A DNA stretch of 64,000 nt from Coniferiporia sulphurascens (lineage: Eukaryota > Basidiomycota > Agaricomycetes > Hymenochaetales > Hymenochaetaceae). A program made the translations under genes and the position numbers. The stretch spans positions 434,001 through 498,000 of the forward strand of contig NBBA01000006.1 in the NCBI GenBank assembly GCA_002794785.1. The letters run 5' to 3'. A model generated the notes under the pieces. The model made no database searches, was not told where the DNA came from, and worked only from the letters and a program-made list of their open reading frames with translations. Below, one piece after another: positions 1 to 12,185 of the stretch. Within the stretch, counting starts at the first letter, position 1. The number at the start of each line of letters is the position of its first letter.

Positions 1-2540
1 TTCAAATATCACTTACCCAGTCTTGGTCGTAGAAGATGACCGTATCCGCCGCAGTGAGGTTAATTCCTAGCCCACCAGCACGTGTGCTGAGAATGAACAG
101 ACGTGGAGCATCCGGATCATGTCCGCCCCCTTGAAAGCGGGCCATTTCCTCTCGCCTTTCCATTGGACTTGATTGTCCGTCAATACGACACAGGTTCCAT
201 CCCTTGAATTCTATCGCCCATGCCTGCGTAGAGAATATTACTAGATGTTGCCAAGTCCAACTTCTAGAATAGAAGTGCTCACTTCGATAATATCAAGCAT
301 AGTCGTAAATTGGCTAAACAGCAGCACCTTGTGGCCTCGCTTGAACAGTTCAGTCAAAAGGCGATCTAAGACGAGCATCTTCCCGCTGGCCCCAACAAGC
401 TCTTCATCGATGACTTCCTCGCGGGTGTCCGGATTTATGGGCCAATCAAACAAGAACGGGTGAGAACAGACTTTGCGAAGCTGCATGACCGCGTTTTGAA
501 GGTGCATATTATTAACTTGCTTCACTATAAGAGACATCGTGAGCAAATCGGTCACTTCAGGAGCAACATCATCGTACCGGCATTTCTATAATGATATTCT
601 TTGCCTGCTGCGAGTGCGGAATTTTCCAACCTATGCCGCGTAAGATCGCCCAAGTCGCTTGACTCCACTTTCTCGAAGTATTCATCATCATCCCCGTCGA
701 CGTTGTAGTCCGGCTTAGTTCCCCTCTTTCGCAACTTTCTTCCTTCAGTCAACATTTTTTCCCTTTCCTGGGCTTTCTGCTTGTTTTCTTTCTCCCCATC
801 ACCCTTCTTCTGTTTCCCCTCTATCAGGAAACGTCGCAGACCGCCGTTGAGGACTGCCTCGTAGACGGACTTTTGATGCTCAGTCAAGGGGGCGTACAAA
901 ACGTATTCTTTCTTCGGTGGCAGGGATTGTTCGACGTCCACTTTGAGGCGGCGCAGAAGAAATGGCTTCAGAATAGAATGAAGAGTGGACACGACGCTTG
1001 CAGTTTGGGAAGACGTCAACGACGAGTGCATTGTTGGGATGTTGAACCTGAAAATTACTAAGGCTCTGGATTCATCCGATAAAAAAGTTTAAAAGTAACC
1101 CTCACCATTCCTGAAATGTATTTAAATCGGAAAAAATATCGGGAAGGATAAAATTTAATAGTGACCACAATTCCGCCAAGTTGTTCTAAAAAACTGTTCA
1201 GATTGTGTCTTAGCTTCTACGAAGCGGTTTCTTAACTCACATGTAATGGTGTACCCGTTAGGACCATTCGTCCCGCGCTCGTATACTTTTTTATTTCTTG
1301 CATGAGCTTGCAGTCCATATTCTTGAGGCGATGGCCCTCATCAACAACGATGTAACCCCATTTGTGGTCTGTTAAGTGTTTGCGATCCCTGATGATCATT
1401 TCGTACGTCGTGACGACTACATGTGGTTTCTTCTCTTTCTTCCGTCTTTGTTTCCGCGGTGAGGAAGCGTCGGAATCAACTTCTTCTTCATCCTTAGTAG
1501 GGCGCATTACGGTCCTGCGCAATTCAGCCCTATCCGCAGGCGTACCGTGGTACATTACAACAGGGATCTGAGTTTTTTTAAATATTCATTAGAGTTATAC
1601 CTTTATTCACGTAATTACTAACTTTCGGAGCGAACTTTTCGAATTCGTCCATCCAATTGTGCAATACACTAAGAGGACATACGACGAGGAATGGTTGATT
1701 CGATCGTTCGCGGTGGAAAGCACAGAAAGATATCGTTTGGAGAGTCTATAGTCGAAATTAGCACTGACAAGGTCGACGGAGATTAATGCACATACCTTTC
1801 CCAGACCCATCTCATCCGCTACAGAAGTATGTGGAGGTTCAAAACACGGAGACTCGAAATACACTCGCTCCACGTACCAAGGATCCCCGAAATTCCATTT
1901 TCCCACAGACTCGCCATCCAAGCCACTCCCTCCAGCTGATAGTCCTTCAACTGACCTCCTGTAACTAGCGCGGGCTGTTCGAACTTCACTTCCTCTTCCT
2001 CCTTCTTCTCCTGCTGCTCTTCCGTTTCATCGTCACTTTCAACAGCCATTTTACGCTTCTTTGCTGCAGGCGCTACACCATTCCGTTTTTGCTTTCCTCG
2101 ACCCGTCTTTGCCGCAGTGTCCGAAATTTTAGACTTGCTCTTGACGAGACTCATCTGCTTATGCAAAATCTCTGCATATTTACTTGACTTTTCGAGGAGG
2201 AAGTCGAGGCGCTTAAACCGTTCTTCTGAATCCTGTGAGGCGAAGGCTGAGAAGAATTACTCGTTGTATGGATACCAGCAGGCTCACCATATCTTCAAGG
2301 TACTTCACTTCTTTGGAAACTTTTGAGCTTTCCTCCTGCAATAAGCAATTCAGACAATCCGACACGCCTTCGGCGTAACTCAGAGCGGCCCACCTTTTCA
2401 TCCTCTACCTCAGGCGAGTCCACCGAAAATCCCCACGGAGGGGAGGTAGCGATAGAGCTGGGACGCGTAGATTCCACATAATCATCATCGGACATTGGTA
2501 TCACCACTAAGGATGGCGTGGGCGACGAGAATGTGGACAT
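1..2540 (-). CDS. SNF2-family chromatin remodeler, HELLS/LSH/DDM1 (yeast Irc5) type, 3' end outside window
   Basis: ATP-dependent nucleosome remodeler of the HELLS/DDM1/Irc5 class, nuclear. The ATG is at 2540. Exons 1 and 2 are 2394-2540 and 2288-2335, exon 3 starts at 2232, and at least six further GT...AG introns follow. Visible parts, in order: an acidic N-terminus; a helix with [17 protein letters not shown]; a basic linker; the segment [19 protein letters not shown]; motif I (ADEMGLGK, its codons split by the intron just right of 1800); [10 protein letters not shown] (motif II, DEGH); [68 protein letters not shown]; and near position 20 [18 protein letters not shown] with YDQDW. The LWENG and [12 protein letters not shown] wording is characteristic of HELLS/Irc5 rather than ISWI or CHD. 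The C-terminus continues past base 1. In plants and mammals this class is needed for methylation of repeats; that role here is inferred. Confidence 0.93.
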
Positions 2541-2960
2541 GTTCGCGGTGATCGAGTGCGAGACACGGTGTGTGGCGGAGGCGTCAGGACGCGACGCGTC
2601 TTAATTCGACGATACCGATTTGGTATGTCGTTCTCACCGCTCTTGTTAGCACATTTGTCACCATAGTCCCCATAGAAACCAGCGAACCTACATAACATTA
2701 CTTTGAAGCTAAAAACTTTGCTTTAAATCTCAAAAATGCGGCAGAAACGATACACTCTGTAAAGAGGTTCATTGGCTTGATGAAAACACCATCTAACCTA
2801 AGCATACATCAGCAAATACATGTGGTGTTTTCAACGCACCTTACTTTACTTTATTTATTTTTGGTGGAACTTTCCTTTGGCAAAAGAAGTTTACGAAAAA
2901 AGGCCCTTCAAAAACACAATCATCAAGTCATCTCAAACCGAACCTGTGATGAGGAACTTC
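2541..2960. other. intergenic, no gene seen
   Basis: Short spacer between the remodeler start and the tRNA gene. It would hold the remodeler promoter. I see no convincing reading frame or element in it. Confidence 0.5.
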
Positions 2961-3051
2961 CGACACCGGCAGGATTTGAACCTGCGCCCTCGTAGAGGAA
3001 CAGATGTTTCGAAGTTCGAATCTGTCGCATTAACCACTTTGCTACGATGTC
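2961..3051 (-). tRNA. tRNA-Ser(CGA) with 9-nt intron
   Basis: Reads as a complete class II tRNA on the minus strand. The 7-bp acceptor stem is GACATCG/CGGTGTC with one G-U pair, the discriminator is G, the anticodon stem is ACAGA/TCTGT, the loop starts TTCGA (anticodon CGA), the long variable arm is CCTC-loop-GAGG, and the T arm is GCAGG-TTCAAAT-CCTGC. The anticodon loop is too long by nine bases, so an intron at 3006-3014 after position 37 is required; it contains TTCGAA, which can pair with the TTCGAA of the anticodon loop. CGA-decoding Ser tRNAs are intron-containing in yeasts as well. A second copy is at 44873-44963. Confidence 0.93.
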
Positions 3052-5146
3052 ACATCTGTGCATGCGGTCTAGACATTATCGGCCTGATTTGGGTTTTGGT
3101 CATCTGTCCGTCAAACGCCGAGGTCGACACTAAGTGCTATCATCGAAGTGTATCACCGGCTCCAAGACTTTAATGAGGGTGGGCCGAACAAACTCCTCCG
3201 ATTGACTCTCATTTAGACCGCATTGCGTGTCGCCTGCACCTATACGCCGGGGCCCCGCATTTATGCTCACGAGATTTCAAGCACGTAACGTCTAGCCTGG
3301 GGTCTACTAGTATTGGTAGTCATCGGTCTTACTCACCATCATCACCGAATCTAGCCCTTGCGCATGTGCCGAAATGAAAAGGTCGCCAGGTATTAGTCTC
3401 GAAGCAGCCTAGACACGCGGTTAAGACGCCTCCCTCTATTCGAGGCCTCGCTTGCAAACCTCGGGACGCACCCTCCGAAGCCATCAGGCTCCCGATGACA
3501 CTTTTCGGCACGCCGATGCCGCGCAACCGTGATTACGGACGCTCGGGGCGCCATCATAACGCCCATTTTGCAACAATAAGTACCATCAAGTAAATACCGT
3601 CTGTCTGTTACAGTCTTCAAATGTACCCGCGTTCAGCATCAAGAGCCGACGGAGTTCTCCGCGGAATCGTACTTATTCGCTACGGACGCCATTACCTTCG
3701 GCGGACTATGGACCGTATGATCGCAGTGCCAATCCATGAAACAACCTGAAGCCCTGGTGATCAATCCGGGAGGTAAACTCTGGTCCGGATTTGCGGGTTG
3801 TGCCGCTTGAGTTTACTTTGGGGTGCCCGCGGATCTGACGACTCTCTTGGGTATCACCAATGCCAAGTCTCTGCGGCCTTAAGACCATGAAGGACCCTGG
3901 GCACTCATGGAGGTACTGGTGTCGGTGCAGTGGATCGGAATTGGGGACGGCGCGAGGTCGTCCCCCGCCCTTGCTTCCATGCATGAAGACCGGTCAGGAA
4001 TAAACACAGCGTACAAGTGAAGTGCCTGGCAATAAATCACTCTTTGTCGCTTGGACAATGTATACTACCTGCTTAAATTTTTCGTTGCTCGGAAATGGGG
4101 AGCGGTTCGGACTCACCGTCAATCCATGATCGACAAGCCCTCCTCTCCTGGATCCGCATTAGGGACATTCGTCCCGCCTTTCGTGAAACCTCCGCCGTCT
4201 CTAACGTCCTCCAAACCTGTGGCGCCGTTTCTGCGGATCCGCGGACACAAGGTGGAAACAAGGTTTTTGGAGACCAAGAGGGATTGAATTGACCCGATTC
4301 TTCGACGCTATAGGTGCCTAGATCCATAGCACTGGCTATATAACGGTTTGAATGAGAGGACATGTGGAGTGGAGTCCTCATAAGAGCGCTCCTGAATCTG
4401 GCATTCCTTAGACACATATTGATAACAAGATAAGAGCACTCCCAGTGAAAGAGCTCCCTCAAGCAAACGACTCCCCAATTGTGCGCCCGTCATTTCCAGG
4501 GAAGCTGGTATTTACCCCGAGGTTCTTCCATGATTGGAAGGCACAGGCCCCCTAGTGTGATTGGTTATGAAATATGGAGTAGGAAGTTGACAGACAGTAT
4601 TAGAACGACGGGAATGCGGTGAAGTCGGATCCGAGCTATCAAATCGGATTCCTCGCCTATGCCCGACTCGCATATTACAAGTTCCTTACAGACATCCGAG
4701 TCGCGCTATTCCCAGCGCGCTATATCCCGCGGACTTTCAAAGGAACTGCGTAAATTGGAGGATGCAAGATGCTGTACATGAACGATACATGTAGTGAAAG
4801 AAGAGACTGGTATTAAATTATTACAAGCTGCGATAATGGCGTACACGGATTTTACAGTAGGTCGTATCGTATCAATTCGCTAATGTAATAAGTTAAAAAC
4901 AATTAAAATTGCGGGTGAGTGAGACGGGAGTATGCAACGTGGAGGGAGAAGCTTGTGGACGAGTGCGGATTTTGGATAACAAGCCTGGCGCAAGAAAGCG
5001 AAGTCAATGGACCAAGAAAAAAGATGCGATGAAATCCGAGAAATGGTGAGGGGTAGAGATGATCATGTGACGGATAAGGGCCATGAAATTGCACGTGCAG
5101 GTTCCTAATGTGCGAGACGTGATTGGTCGGCCATGGTCGGCTTTCG
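3052..5146. other. gene-poor stretch, nothing recognised
   Basis: About 2.1 kb without a frame that looks like a conserved protein. Open frames such as 4073-4462 on the minus strand have no recognisable motif and no splice logic. It may be decayed sequence. Confidence 0.4.
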
Positions 5147-5656
5147 TTATTGACACGACCGCGAGGCGACGAAACTATGGCCACGCCCCTGCGAATACGC
5201 GGCAAGTGCCTCGGGAGTCGCACGATTGATCTCATCGCGAAGGCCGTCGAAGTCCACGCTCAGGATGCACCTATTGAACAACGCGTGCAGCGCGGCCTTG
5301 AACCACACTCTACCGTCGAAAGTTCTGTCAGGCGGAGTGGCCGGGAATTTACGCTGACCGTCTTCGTAAAGCATCCTATCCAATAGACGTGCGGTAGACC
5401 CGGCCGCCTTCTCGAAACCGTCAAGGTCTGCAAGCTCGACGACGAGTACGACGGGCCAGGACGGGTGCTCGAGGTCAACATGTTCCGTCATGCAATAGTA
5501 CCAACCGGCGTTGACGTTCGAGCCTGGGCTGAGCACGGGCGCGCAATGGTAAAGCGTACAATCCCGTATCGAGTTACCAGCAAGTAGCAGGTTGTATGTG
5601 AGGCAGTCCCCGCGTTTGAAGAGCACGGCATAAAGGTGAAAGCGCTTGAGAGGCAT
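5147..5656 (-). CDS. small DUF6914-like fungal protein, divergent copy
   Basis: A 169-residue reading frame starting at the ATG at 5656 (MPLKRFHLYAVLFKRGD). Upstream codons are open, but without another ATG. It aligns end to end with the four other small proteins in the window: an LYAVLFxRGD start, a WYYCMTEHV segment matching the W-K/T-YEV strand of the others, a VVLVVELADL strand, an FDGRVWFKAALHAL helix, and a RGHSFVASRSC tail. I recall this pattern as the fungal family DUF6914, whose function is unknown; the family name is from memory and needs an HMM check. Cytosolic, with no signal peptide or membrane segment. This is the most divergent of the five and lies outside the inverted duplication. 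Confidence 0.6.
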   Translation of the reverse strand: MPLKRFHLYAVLFKRGDCLTYNLLLAGNSIRDCTLYHCAPVLSPGSNVNAGWYYCMTEHVDLEHPSWPVVLVVELADLDGFEKAAGSTARLLDRMLYEDGQRKFPATPPDRTFDGRVWFKAALHALFNRCILSVDFDGLRDEINRATPEALAAYSQGRGHSFVASRSCQ

Positions 5657-5671
5657 TTGTAGACTGCGCAA

Positions 5672-8280
5672 CCGGTCAGTTACGCCTTGGGCAAGTGGTT
5701 ATTCAAACAACTCACCTTGCTGGAGGCGAAGGGACTGTCGTCTTCTGCGCTGTTCAGAACCTTCCGGGAAGAATTTAGAGAGCTGCTATTATCGCTGGTC
5801 CATTGTTCGTGGCCGGTTTTATTACTGCTCGGCGCAGTCGGCGTCTAACCAGCATGAGGCATCTTCTAAGCAAGGCGGAGGTGGCTCAAACATCAAAACG
5901 CCGCCTAACAACACGTGCCGAAGGAGCCCAAGTCACACTTGCGAAACCGCCATACAATTGAAAGTTTTCGGAGAGAGAAGCGGAGTCCCCCGATCTTCCG
6001 ACCCTTTGCGGTCGGCATTTTCGCGCCACTCGTGGGCTTCTGTGCAAGCTTCTATTACTCAAAGCGCGACGCCGGAATGGAAAACGTGTCGGGGTGGTGA
6101 TTCGGACAGCCGCTTCGCAGCTTTCAGATGCCGGCCACTTGATACCTGCTTTTAATGCGTCCGGCCGTGTTCGTCGGATAATGGACATGCGATATATGGG
6201 AGCATGACACCTTAAATGGTGGGTTCCGTAATTCCCCGGCGGACGATATTGACAAAGGCGACCGCAGTCCATTTCTATTTTAAAATATTTTCAGATTAGT
6301 CACAGGTGAGATTAGATTGCGAACGGAACATCGCTGGTTGGATTCAGAATAATGCCAGCATGCCGATCATCGTGTTATAAATCTTGGAAGAAATTTGGGG
6401 GTCTCGACTCTCGATCGAGAACCCATGACATTGTCTTTTATGGAACGAGATCCGAGTACGCCTTGCCCGAAGTTGGCCGGCCTTTTTGGATCATGCTCTC
6501 CCTTGTGAGAAAAAGGCGTAAAAGGGAAGAAAGCCGTTTTATTCTTATACCCTGAACTCTCTTTCTCTATACTATCGGTAAGCCCGTCAGCAGTGCAGAT
6601 GCTATTGATAGAACGACTTATCCACGACAGGCCCAGAAGCCTGTTGTACACTAACCGACACAACTGTACGGGGCCTAATGTAGCGCTAGCTTTTAATAAT
6701 GTAGCACCAAATATCTCCAGGTCAAGCGAATATATCAGACACAAAATCTTAAGAATGTAATATCACGCACACTGCAATCACTCAGCAAGGCCTTCCGAAG
6801 CTCCCAAAGTTGGACGAACCGTATTCTTCTCTTAGATTGGTCACGGGTGTTTTGGGTGTCAAGATGTTGCCCTCCCGATCGCACGTGGAATCCAGTGGAG
6901 GCCGTTCTGGAGCGCGAGAATGCCAAAAACACGCACAGACGATGATCTTGGAGTAGTTGCTGCGGCAACACTTGTTATAAACGTCACGTCGCTGTATGTC
7001 ATACTCCGCAGGTTATATGCGCCCGCTAATAACTGTAAATCAGCGTCCGCTGGCTTAGATTTCCTTAATGCTCCCGAAATCAAAGGACATTTCTCTTCCT
7101 TTTATAAAATGGAAACGAGAGATGGCCAAACCGAAAGAACTTTCGTCTAAGCTTCTTAGTGGTGAATTTCCTTTGTCTTGCCCGTGTGGGAGCTTGTGTT
7201 CTTGCACTTAATTCACCTTACGCGTTTCGAATACCGAAAGGTGCGAAGTTGCCTGAAATCCCCTTCTTCCAAAAAGTCAGGCCCTGCCTCGATATGGGCA
7301 ACTTTCCTGGCAGATGACCAAGCGACTTCGATGTACTCATGGTCGAGACCGCGTACGCATTAGAACTCGTAGTCACGACGCACGGGTTTCTGACGTGTAA
7401 GTAGGTTTCCGCCGTTTTGAAGCCGGAAATTGGAGGCGCGCTGATTCTTCGTACACATATTCTCTGCTAAAGGGGACGCAGCTGCCAAGTGTTTCTAGCT
7501 ATGTTTCGGCCTTTATTCGAAGACGGATGAACAAAGAAGACATTAAGCTTTTGAGGATGTTTGACCTTGCTAGGAGGTGAGTGATGATCTTTTCGGTTCC
7601 TCATTACTTGTGGCGCACGGAGTCCAATTATCAGCAGAACTCTTTGCTCGTCTCTTAACGAGATTAGCCTTACCTCTTCTAGCATGCCATCACCCGACCT
7701 GGCCTAGCCTGTTCTATGAGTAGTTCTTGTTCCCTTCCCCGTGTTACTTTGGTTCTTGTCACTCATGACATTACTCATATTATCTGCGCATGGCGGCACT
7801 ATGAGTGGAAGGCGTCGGACATGATTACAAATGACCTTACGTTTGCTCTGGGCCCATGCTTCGTTACTATGTGTCCCGCTTTCTTCCGAGGAACGCATTG
7901 CCATTAAGCTCTGGATCATCAGGTCAATCAAACGGCAATCCCACGGATGCTGGAGTAGCAGATGCGGGATACACGCCAAGCGATGCTGAGTGCTGTTTTT
8001 GCCTCATGTGTTGCGGACATAACGGAAGCACGAGGTCTCGTGCTGATGGCGCGATTCTTGGGGTGAATGCAGAAAGACAATACATGCGCTCTTACCGCTT
8101 CGTGTCAAAGCTAAAGACATTGCGAACACTGTTCGCCGTGGCGATCGTTATATAGCTTGGGAGGCAAGGGAACTAGTATCTCCACGTGGGACGTAAGTTA
8201 TAGTTTAGTTTGTAGGCCCTCAAATGCAATTGAGATGGGACATACTTCACGTCGTCCGCCAGCAAAAAAAAAACCGGAGG
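5672..8280. other. gene-poor stretch, nothing recognised
   Basis: About 2.6 kb in which I find no conserved protein frame, RNA gene or clear transposon ends. Small open frames on both strands appear to be chance. Confidence 0.4.
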
Positions 8281-8599
8281 GATGAGCTAGTCCACTGACG
8301 AAACATCTAGTCCGCGCCAGCGGCTCAGGCTATTGTGTATGAACAAGCGCCAGTGGATATTTCGGGCTTGGAATATATGATGAGTACCAACATCGGCTTG
8401 AGTTTACAGGCGGCGACGTACTTACGTATTATATGCCACCCACTTCGCAGCTAGACTCTAGGTTCATTTACAAATTGAAGTTCCTTCTCTACGGCTTTTT
8501 GGGCGACCAGGGTTCTCAACTAAATGTCGTTTGGTACAGTGTCAGTTAATTTGTTGAGCTTCTCTTCTAGTGCGGTGAGCGCGATTCACTCTGAATTCA

Positions 8600-9350
8600 C
8601 TTAGGACCGGCCTAAATCGCCTACGAAGGCTTCCCAATGCGCAAATCGCCGCCGCGTCTCAGCCGTCGTCCCCGACCTTCCTCCACTGTCTTCCGGGAAA
8701 TGGTTTCGCGATGTTAACCTTCAGGCATTTCACACACCTACCGAGGCGAATGGCTGTGTGCGAATATTGGTGCGTCTTGCTTTTTCCACTCTGGCTTTGT
8801 GTCATGTATTGCGTCTAGGGGGTGGGTTGCACGTCCTACCCGCAACCAACAGAGGTACTCAATCCGACAGCGCAATACTCCGTACTTCTGGTCGTGCCTG
8901 CTTAAGCTTCTCATTTTGCTTCCGTCTGAATCCTGCCCTTTTGGATCGCCCATTAGCTCATAAACCGACTTACAAATGCAGCTCCTTTTTGGAGCCTATT
9001 TGCATTATGACGATATTCGCTTCCCAGTTGAACAATGGATATATCAATCGCTTCCAAACATAAGAGGTTTAACTCCATGTTCGAGTCCCCGGGAACGTCC
9101 GACATAGAATGTTTTATCGTCCCGACTGGTCTCCCCCCTCCCAAAAAGTTAACCCTGGATCTCGACGAGTTCATTCTGTATGTGTCTTGATACGAGGACT
9201 AGCGGTCGCGGCGGAGGTTTTGTTCGAGTGCTCTGAGTCTTTTCCGGAGCTGCGCTCTGTCATCTGCAACCCAAGGCACCCAACTGATTTCTGACCGTAA
9301 GCCGCACATTGTACTCCCTGGAATTCATGAGTTTTATCCCGAACCGAAAT
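8600..9350 (+). pseudogene. dead F-box gene, left arm
   Basis: Fragments of an F-box protein of the same family as the gene at 39910-41070 are readable in shifting frames. An N-terminal LPPLSS-like piece lies near 8680, LAFSTLALCHVLRLG near 8780-8820 corresponds to the ALTTPILWSGLRL segment of the live gene, and CSESFPELRSVICNPRHPT near 9220-9290 corresponds to CSKSFPELRTLVCDLGHPA. Frameshifts, stops and large gaps separate them. The equivalent relic lies in the right arm at 38850-39590, so the gene was already dead, or died twice, around the time of the duplication. Confidence 0.7.
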
Positions 9351-10159
9351 AGTCGATGTTGAGGGTGGGATATGGACGTACCTTTAACAAACCAACACTG
9401 CCATCTCTCATCTCACTGAACTTCTTGGAACTCAGCGGGAAGATCTCGGCCGGTCTTGCCAATCTATCGCCTCGAATATCCACTCCGGTCTATGAATACC
9501 AACAATAAAAACGTATGCAAGACAGAGTGTGCCATTCGGCCGTGTTGTGAAAGGATGGGTGTCTATCTTAGCCCTTCAAGAGCTTGAAAAGTAACGGGAG
9601 TGAGTAAAGCCATTGACCTAGGTCAGGTGGTCATCACTCAGCCTTTCAGCTGTCTCTTTCGGTTCGACATCCAATGTGTTCGCCTACTTCGGGGCGACCA
9701 ATCCGTATGCATACCTCAGCCAGGACAGGTTGCATACTTCACAATCATTGCTTGGTGGATTTATCATCGATAACTTGAGCTTTATCATGCAGTCATATTT
9801 GAGCGACATTGACTCGATCTGCACTGCAATCTCTTGTCACAGCCTGAGGACTCGACTTGTGACGAGAGTAAGCAGACCGAATGCAGTAAGGTTAAGTTAG
9901 GTTTCAGAGCCGTTTTTTTGCCATTTTTATGATGGTGATTTTATTCGGCCCGGGTGCTTCAACTTGAAGTACCACGTCTAGGGGGGAAAAGGAAGGAAGA
10001 GGTCATTGCTGATCAATCCGAGTCCCCAAAGCGAGATCGACGAAATCTGTCATGTGACCTTGCTTTAGGGCCTGTCGCGAAGACCATTCATGAAGACCTG
10101 CAGTCAGGTTGAACCTTCAACTCTAACCTGCACATTTCTAGGGGCGACCTTCTTGCAGA

Positions 10160-11371
10160 ATGTCGACGCTCGGGAAGGAGGCCTCCGGAAGTCACGGAGT
10201 ACTATCCAGGGAACACATCAAGGCGTTAAGACGTGAACGGCGCCAGGCACACAGGGCCCGGCGACACGCTGCTTTTGCCAAGGTCTCCGACTGCCCAGAA
10301 CTGCTATCCCTGATCTTTGTCCAATGCCTACCAAAAGATAACTTCGTAACTCCAAACTTCAAACGCGCACCGATAAAATTTACGCGTGTGTCCAGGTACT
10401 GGCGCGACGTGGCCCTGTCCACTCCAGCGTTGTGGTCGGGTATACGCTTAGAGATCCGCGCATCCTATCCGCAGGAGCAAACGAATCGACAGCGTGACAT
10501 GCTGAACTACTGGTTGCGCCTTTCCAAGGAACATCCATTTTCGTTTTCCCTGAGGTACAAACGAGCTGGAAACGACGACATCGTTAATTACGTCATATCA
10601 ACACTTTTAACCGTCTCCAGTCGCTGGCATAACATTAATGTCACTTTGCCCGCGTGGGGCGTCCTCGCTTTCATACCCGGTCTCGACACCGCGCCGCTGC
10701 TCGAATCCGTTTGCATTCAGGCCCCCATATACTTCGACGAATCAGTCTTTTGGTCACCTAACCAGAGACAGATATCAGCTGCGATGGACCTTTCAAAATC
10801 ATCTAAACTTAGGGACTTCGAACTTGTGGGGATGGACTCTCTCCAACTCACATGGACTGGCATTCCACCTGGTCTCCGAAAATTATCTTTGGATGTGAGC
10901 GAGTTTCGCCTAGAGCATCACGGAGTCGTAGTCGTTTCTCTGAGATATCTTCGCCTCTGTACAAGTGAACCGGCGACACGAGCTATTTTCGACTGCGCCA
11001 AGATTTTCCCAGAATTGCGTCTTCTCAGCCACATAACGAGCTCTACAGCGCTCGCAAAGGCCGTACCTCGTGAGCCAATCAGCTTCCCACATCTTCGAAA
11101 ATTCAAATTCTATGTGTCGGATGGCACGAACGAACGAAATATGGGAATGGACGTATTTATCAGAAATTTTAACCTTCCTTCTATCATATCCTTGTCCTAT
11201 TACGACCCCGGTGTTGGAGAATGGCCTCGTCTCGCCGGCCTGCTTTCTCGGATACCCACTTCGCTCAAGTCGCTCTATACGCCACAGAGAGGCCGCTTAG
11301 AAGGAGAAGGGATGCTTCCGCTCCTCCGCCAGGCAGCAGATTGGAGAAGCCAAAACCGTCGCATATTATAG
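10160..11371 (+). CDS. F-box-like protein, copy 1
   Basis: Single-exon 403-residue frame with ATG at 10160. An arginine-rich N-terminal helix (residues about 20-38) precedes an F-box-like segment at about 40-95 (PELLSLIFVQCLP ... FTRVSRYWRDVALSTPALWSGI), the usual basidiomycete F-box arrangement. The remainder is a leucine-rich-repeat-like region without sharp repeats. F-box proteins present substrates to SCF ubiquitin ligases; the substrate here is unknown. About four in five residues match the inverted copy at 36725-37936, and the upstream 130 bp is also well conserved. It lies convergent to the DUF6914-like gene A. Confidence 0.85.
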   Translation: MSTLGKEASGSHGVLSREHIKALRRERRQAHRARRHAAFAKVSDCPELLSLIFVQCLPKDNFVTPNFKRAPIKFTRVSRYWRDVALSTPALWSGIRLEIRASYPQEQTNRQRDMLNYWLRLSKEHPFSFSLRYKRAGNDDIVNYVISTLLTVSSRWHNINVTLPAWGVLAFIPGLDTAPLLESVCIQAPIYFDESVFWSPNQRQISAAMDLSKSSKLRDFELVGMDSLQLTWTGIPPGLRKLSLDVSEFRLEHHGVVVVSLRYLRLCTSEPATRAIFDCAKIFPELRLLSHITSSTALAKAVPREPISFPHLRKFKFYVSDGTNERNMGMDVFIRNFNLPSIISLSYYDPGVGEWPRLAGLLSRIPTSLKSLYTPQRGRLEGEGMLPLLRQAADWRSQNRRIL

Positions 11372-12185
11372 TCCTACGTTAAATTTACCTTTTACATCAT
11401 CACCTTCTTAAATTTCTCCTCCATGAAAAATACACTGACAGTAGCTGATATCAGTTTATGTCTGCGTTCCCGCTCAGGATGAAAATGTTGAGCGGGGGAT
11501 TTGACTGAAATCGAAAGGACTCACGCGTTATCGACTGAACTCTAATCTGAAGGGATAGCATACTAGTATTGGACGTATCTGCTCCCTTTTCGGGTCTGCT
11601 CCTGTCTGCAGGGAGGTATGTGTATGTAATTATTTCCAGTGTATACAGATCGAGTTTAATGCATATCATTTCGTCACACGATAATCATCGTGCTGAAGTT
11701 CAGATACAGGAATATCTAGAGGAACTGCGCGTCGGGTCCGTTCCACGCATGCGGCACGCTGGGTGAGCGATTTGATTACGAACTCGGGACTTAACATAGA
11801 CATAGCCCCGCTCCTGGCGAAGCCTGAACTCAAACCTTTTTACCGGATATAGAATGACAATTGAGATTAATACATATCCTACAGAAGATAAACCCGGGGC
11901 ATCACAAGGGCAAGGCAACTTTATGCCGAATTCACCGGTGAATGCAACAGACTTTGAGTGGGATCGAGTGCGTAAATCACAACTGATTTAGAAAACTGAA
12001 ATTTCACTTTATCTCCGACCCCTTGACTCGCCTTGCATCCTCAGACAAGCAAAAGGGAACCATTCATCATCTGCAGTAAACTATACAAATGCAGTATTAA
12101 TACATATTTATCCCGTATCCAACCCCTCATCTAGTGACAAGTGGTTTCGTCAATTTCGTAATGATCGTCTTCGGCATTCAGGCAT

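Noticed and set aside
4073..4462. 129-residue minus-strand frame in the gene-poor region.
   Set aside because: No motif, no paralogue in the window and no splice context; likely chance.
9060..9110. A GTTCGAGTCC motif resembling a tRNA T arm.
   Set aside because: No matching T stem, acceptor stem or anticodon arm is present; the region aligns with the dead F-box segment of the other arm.
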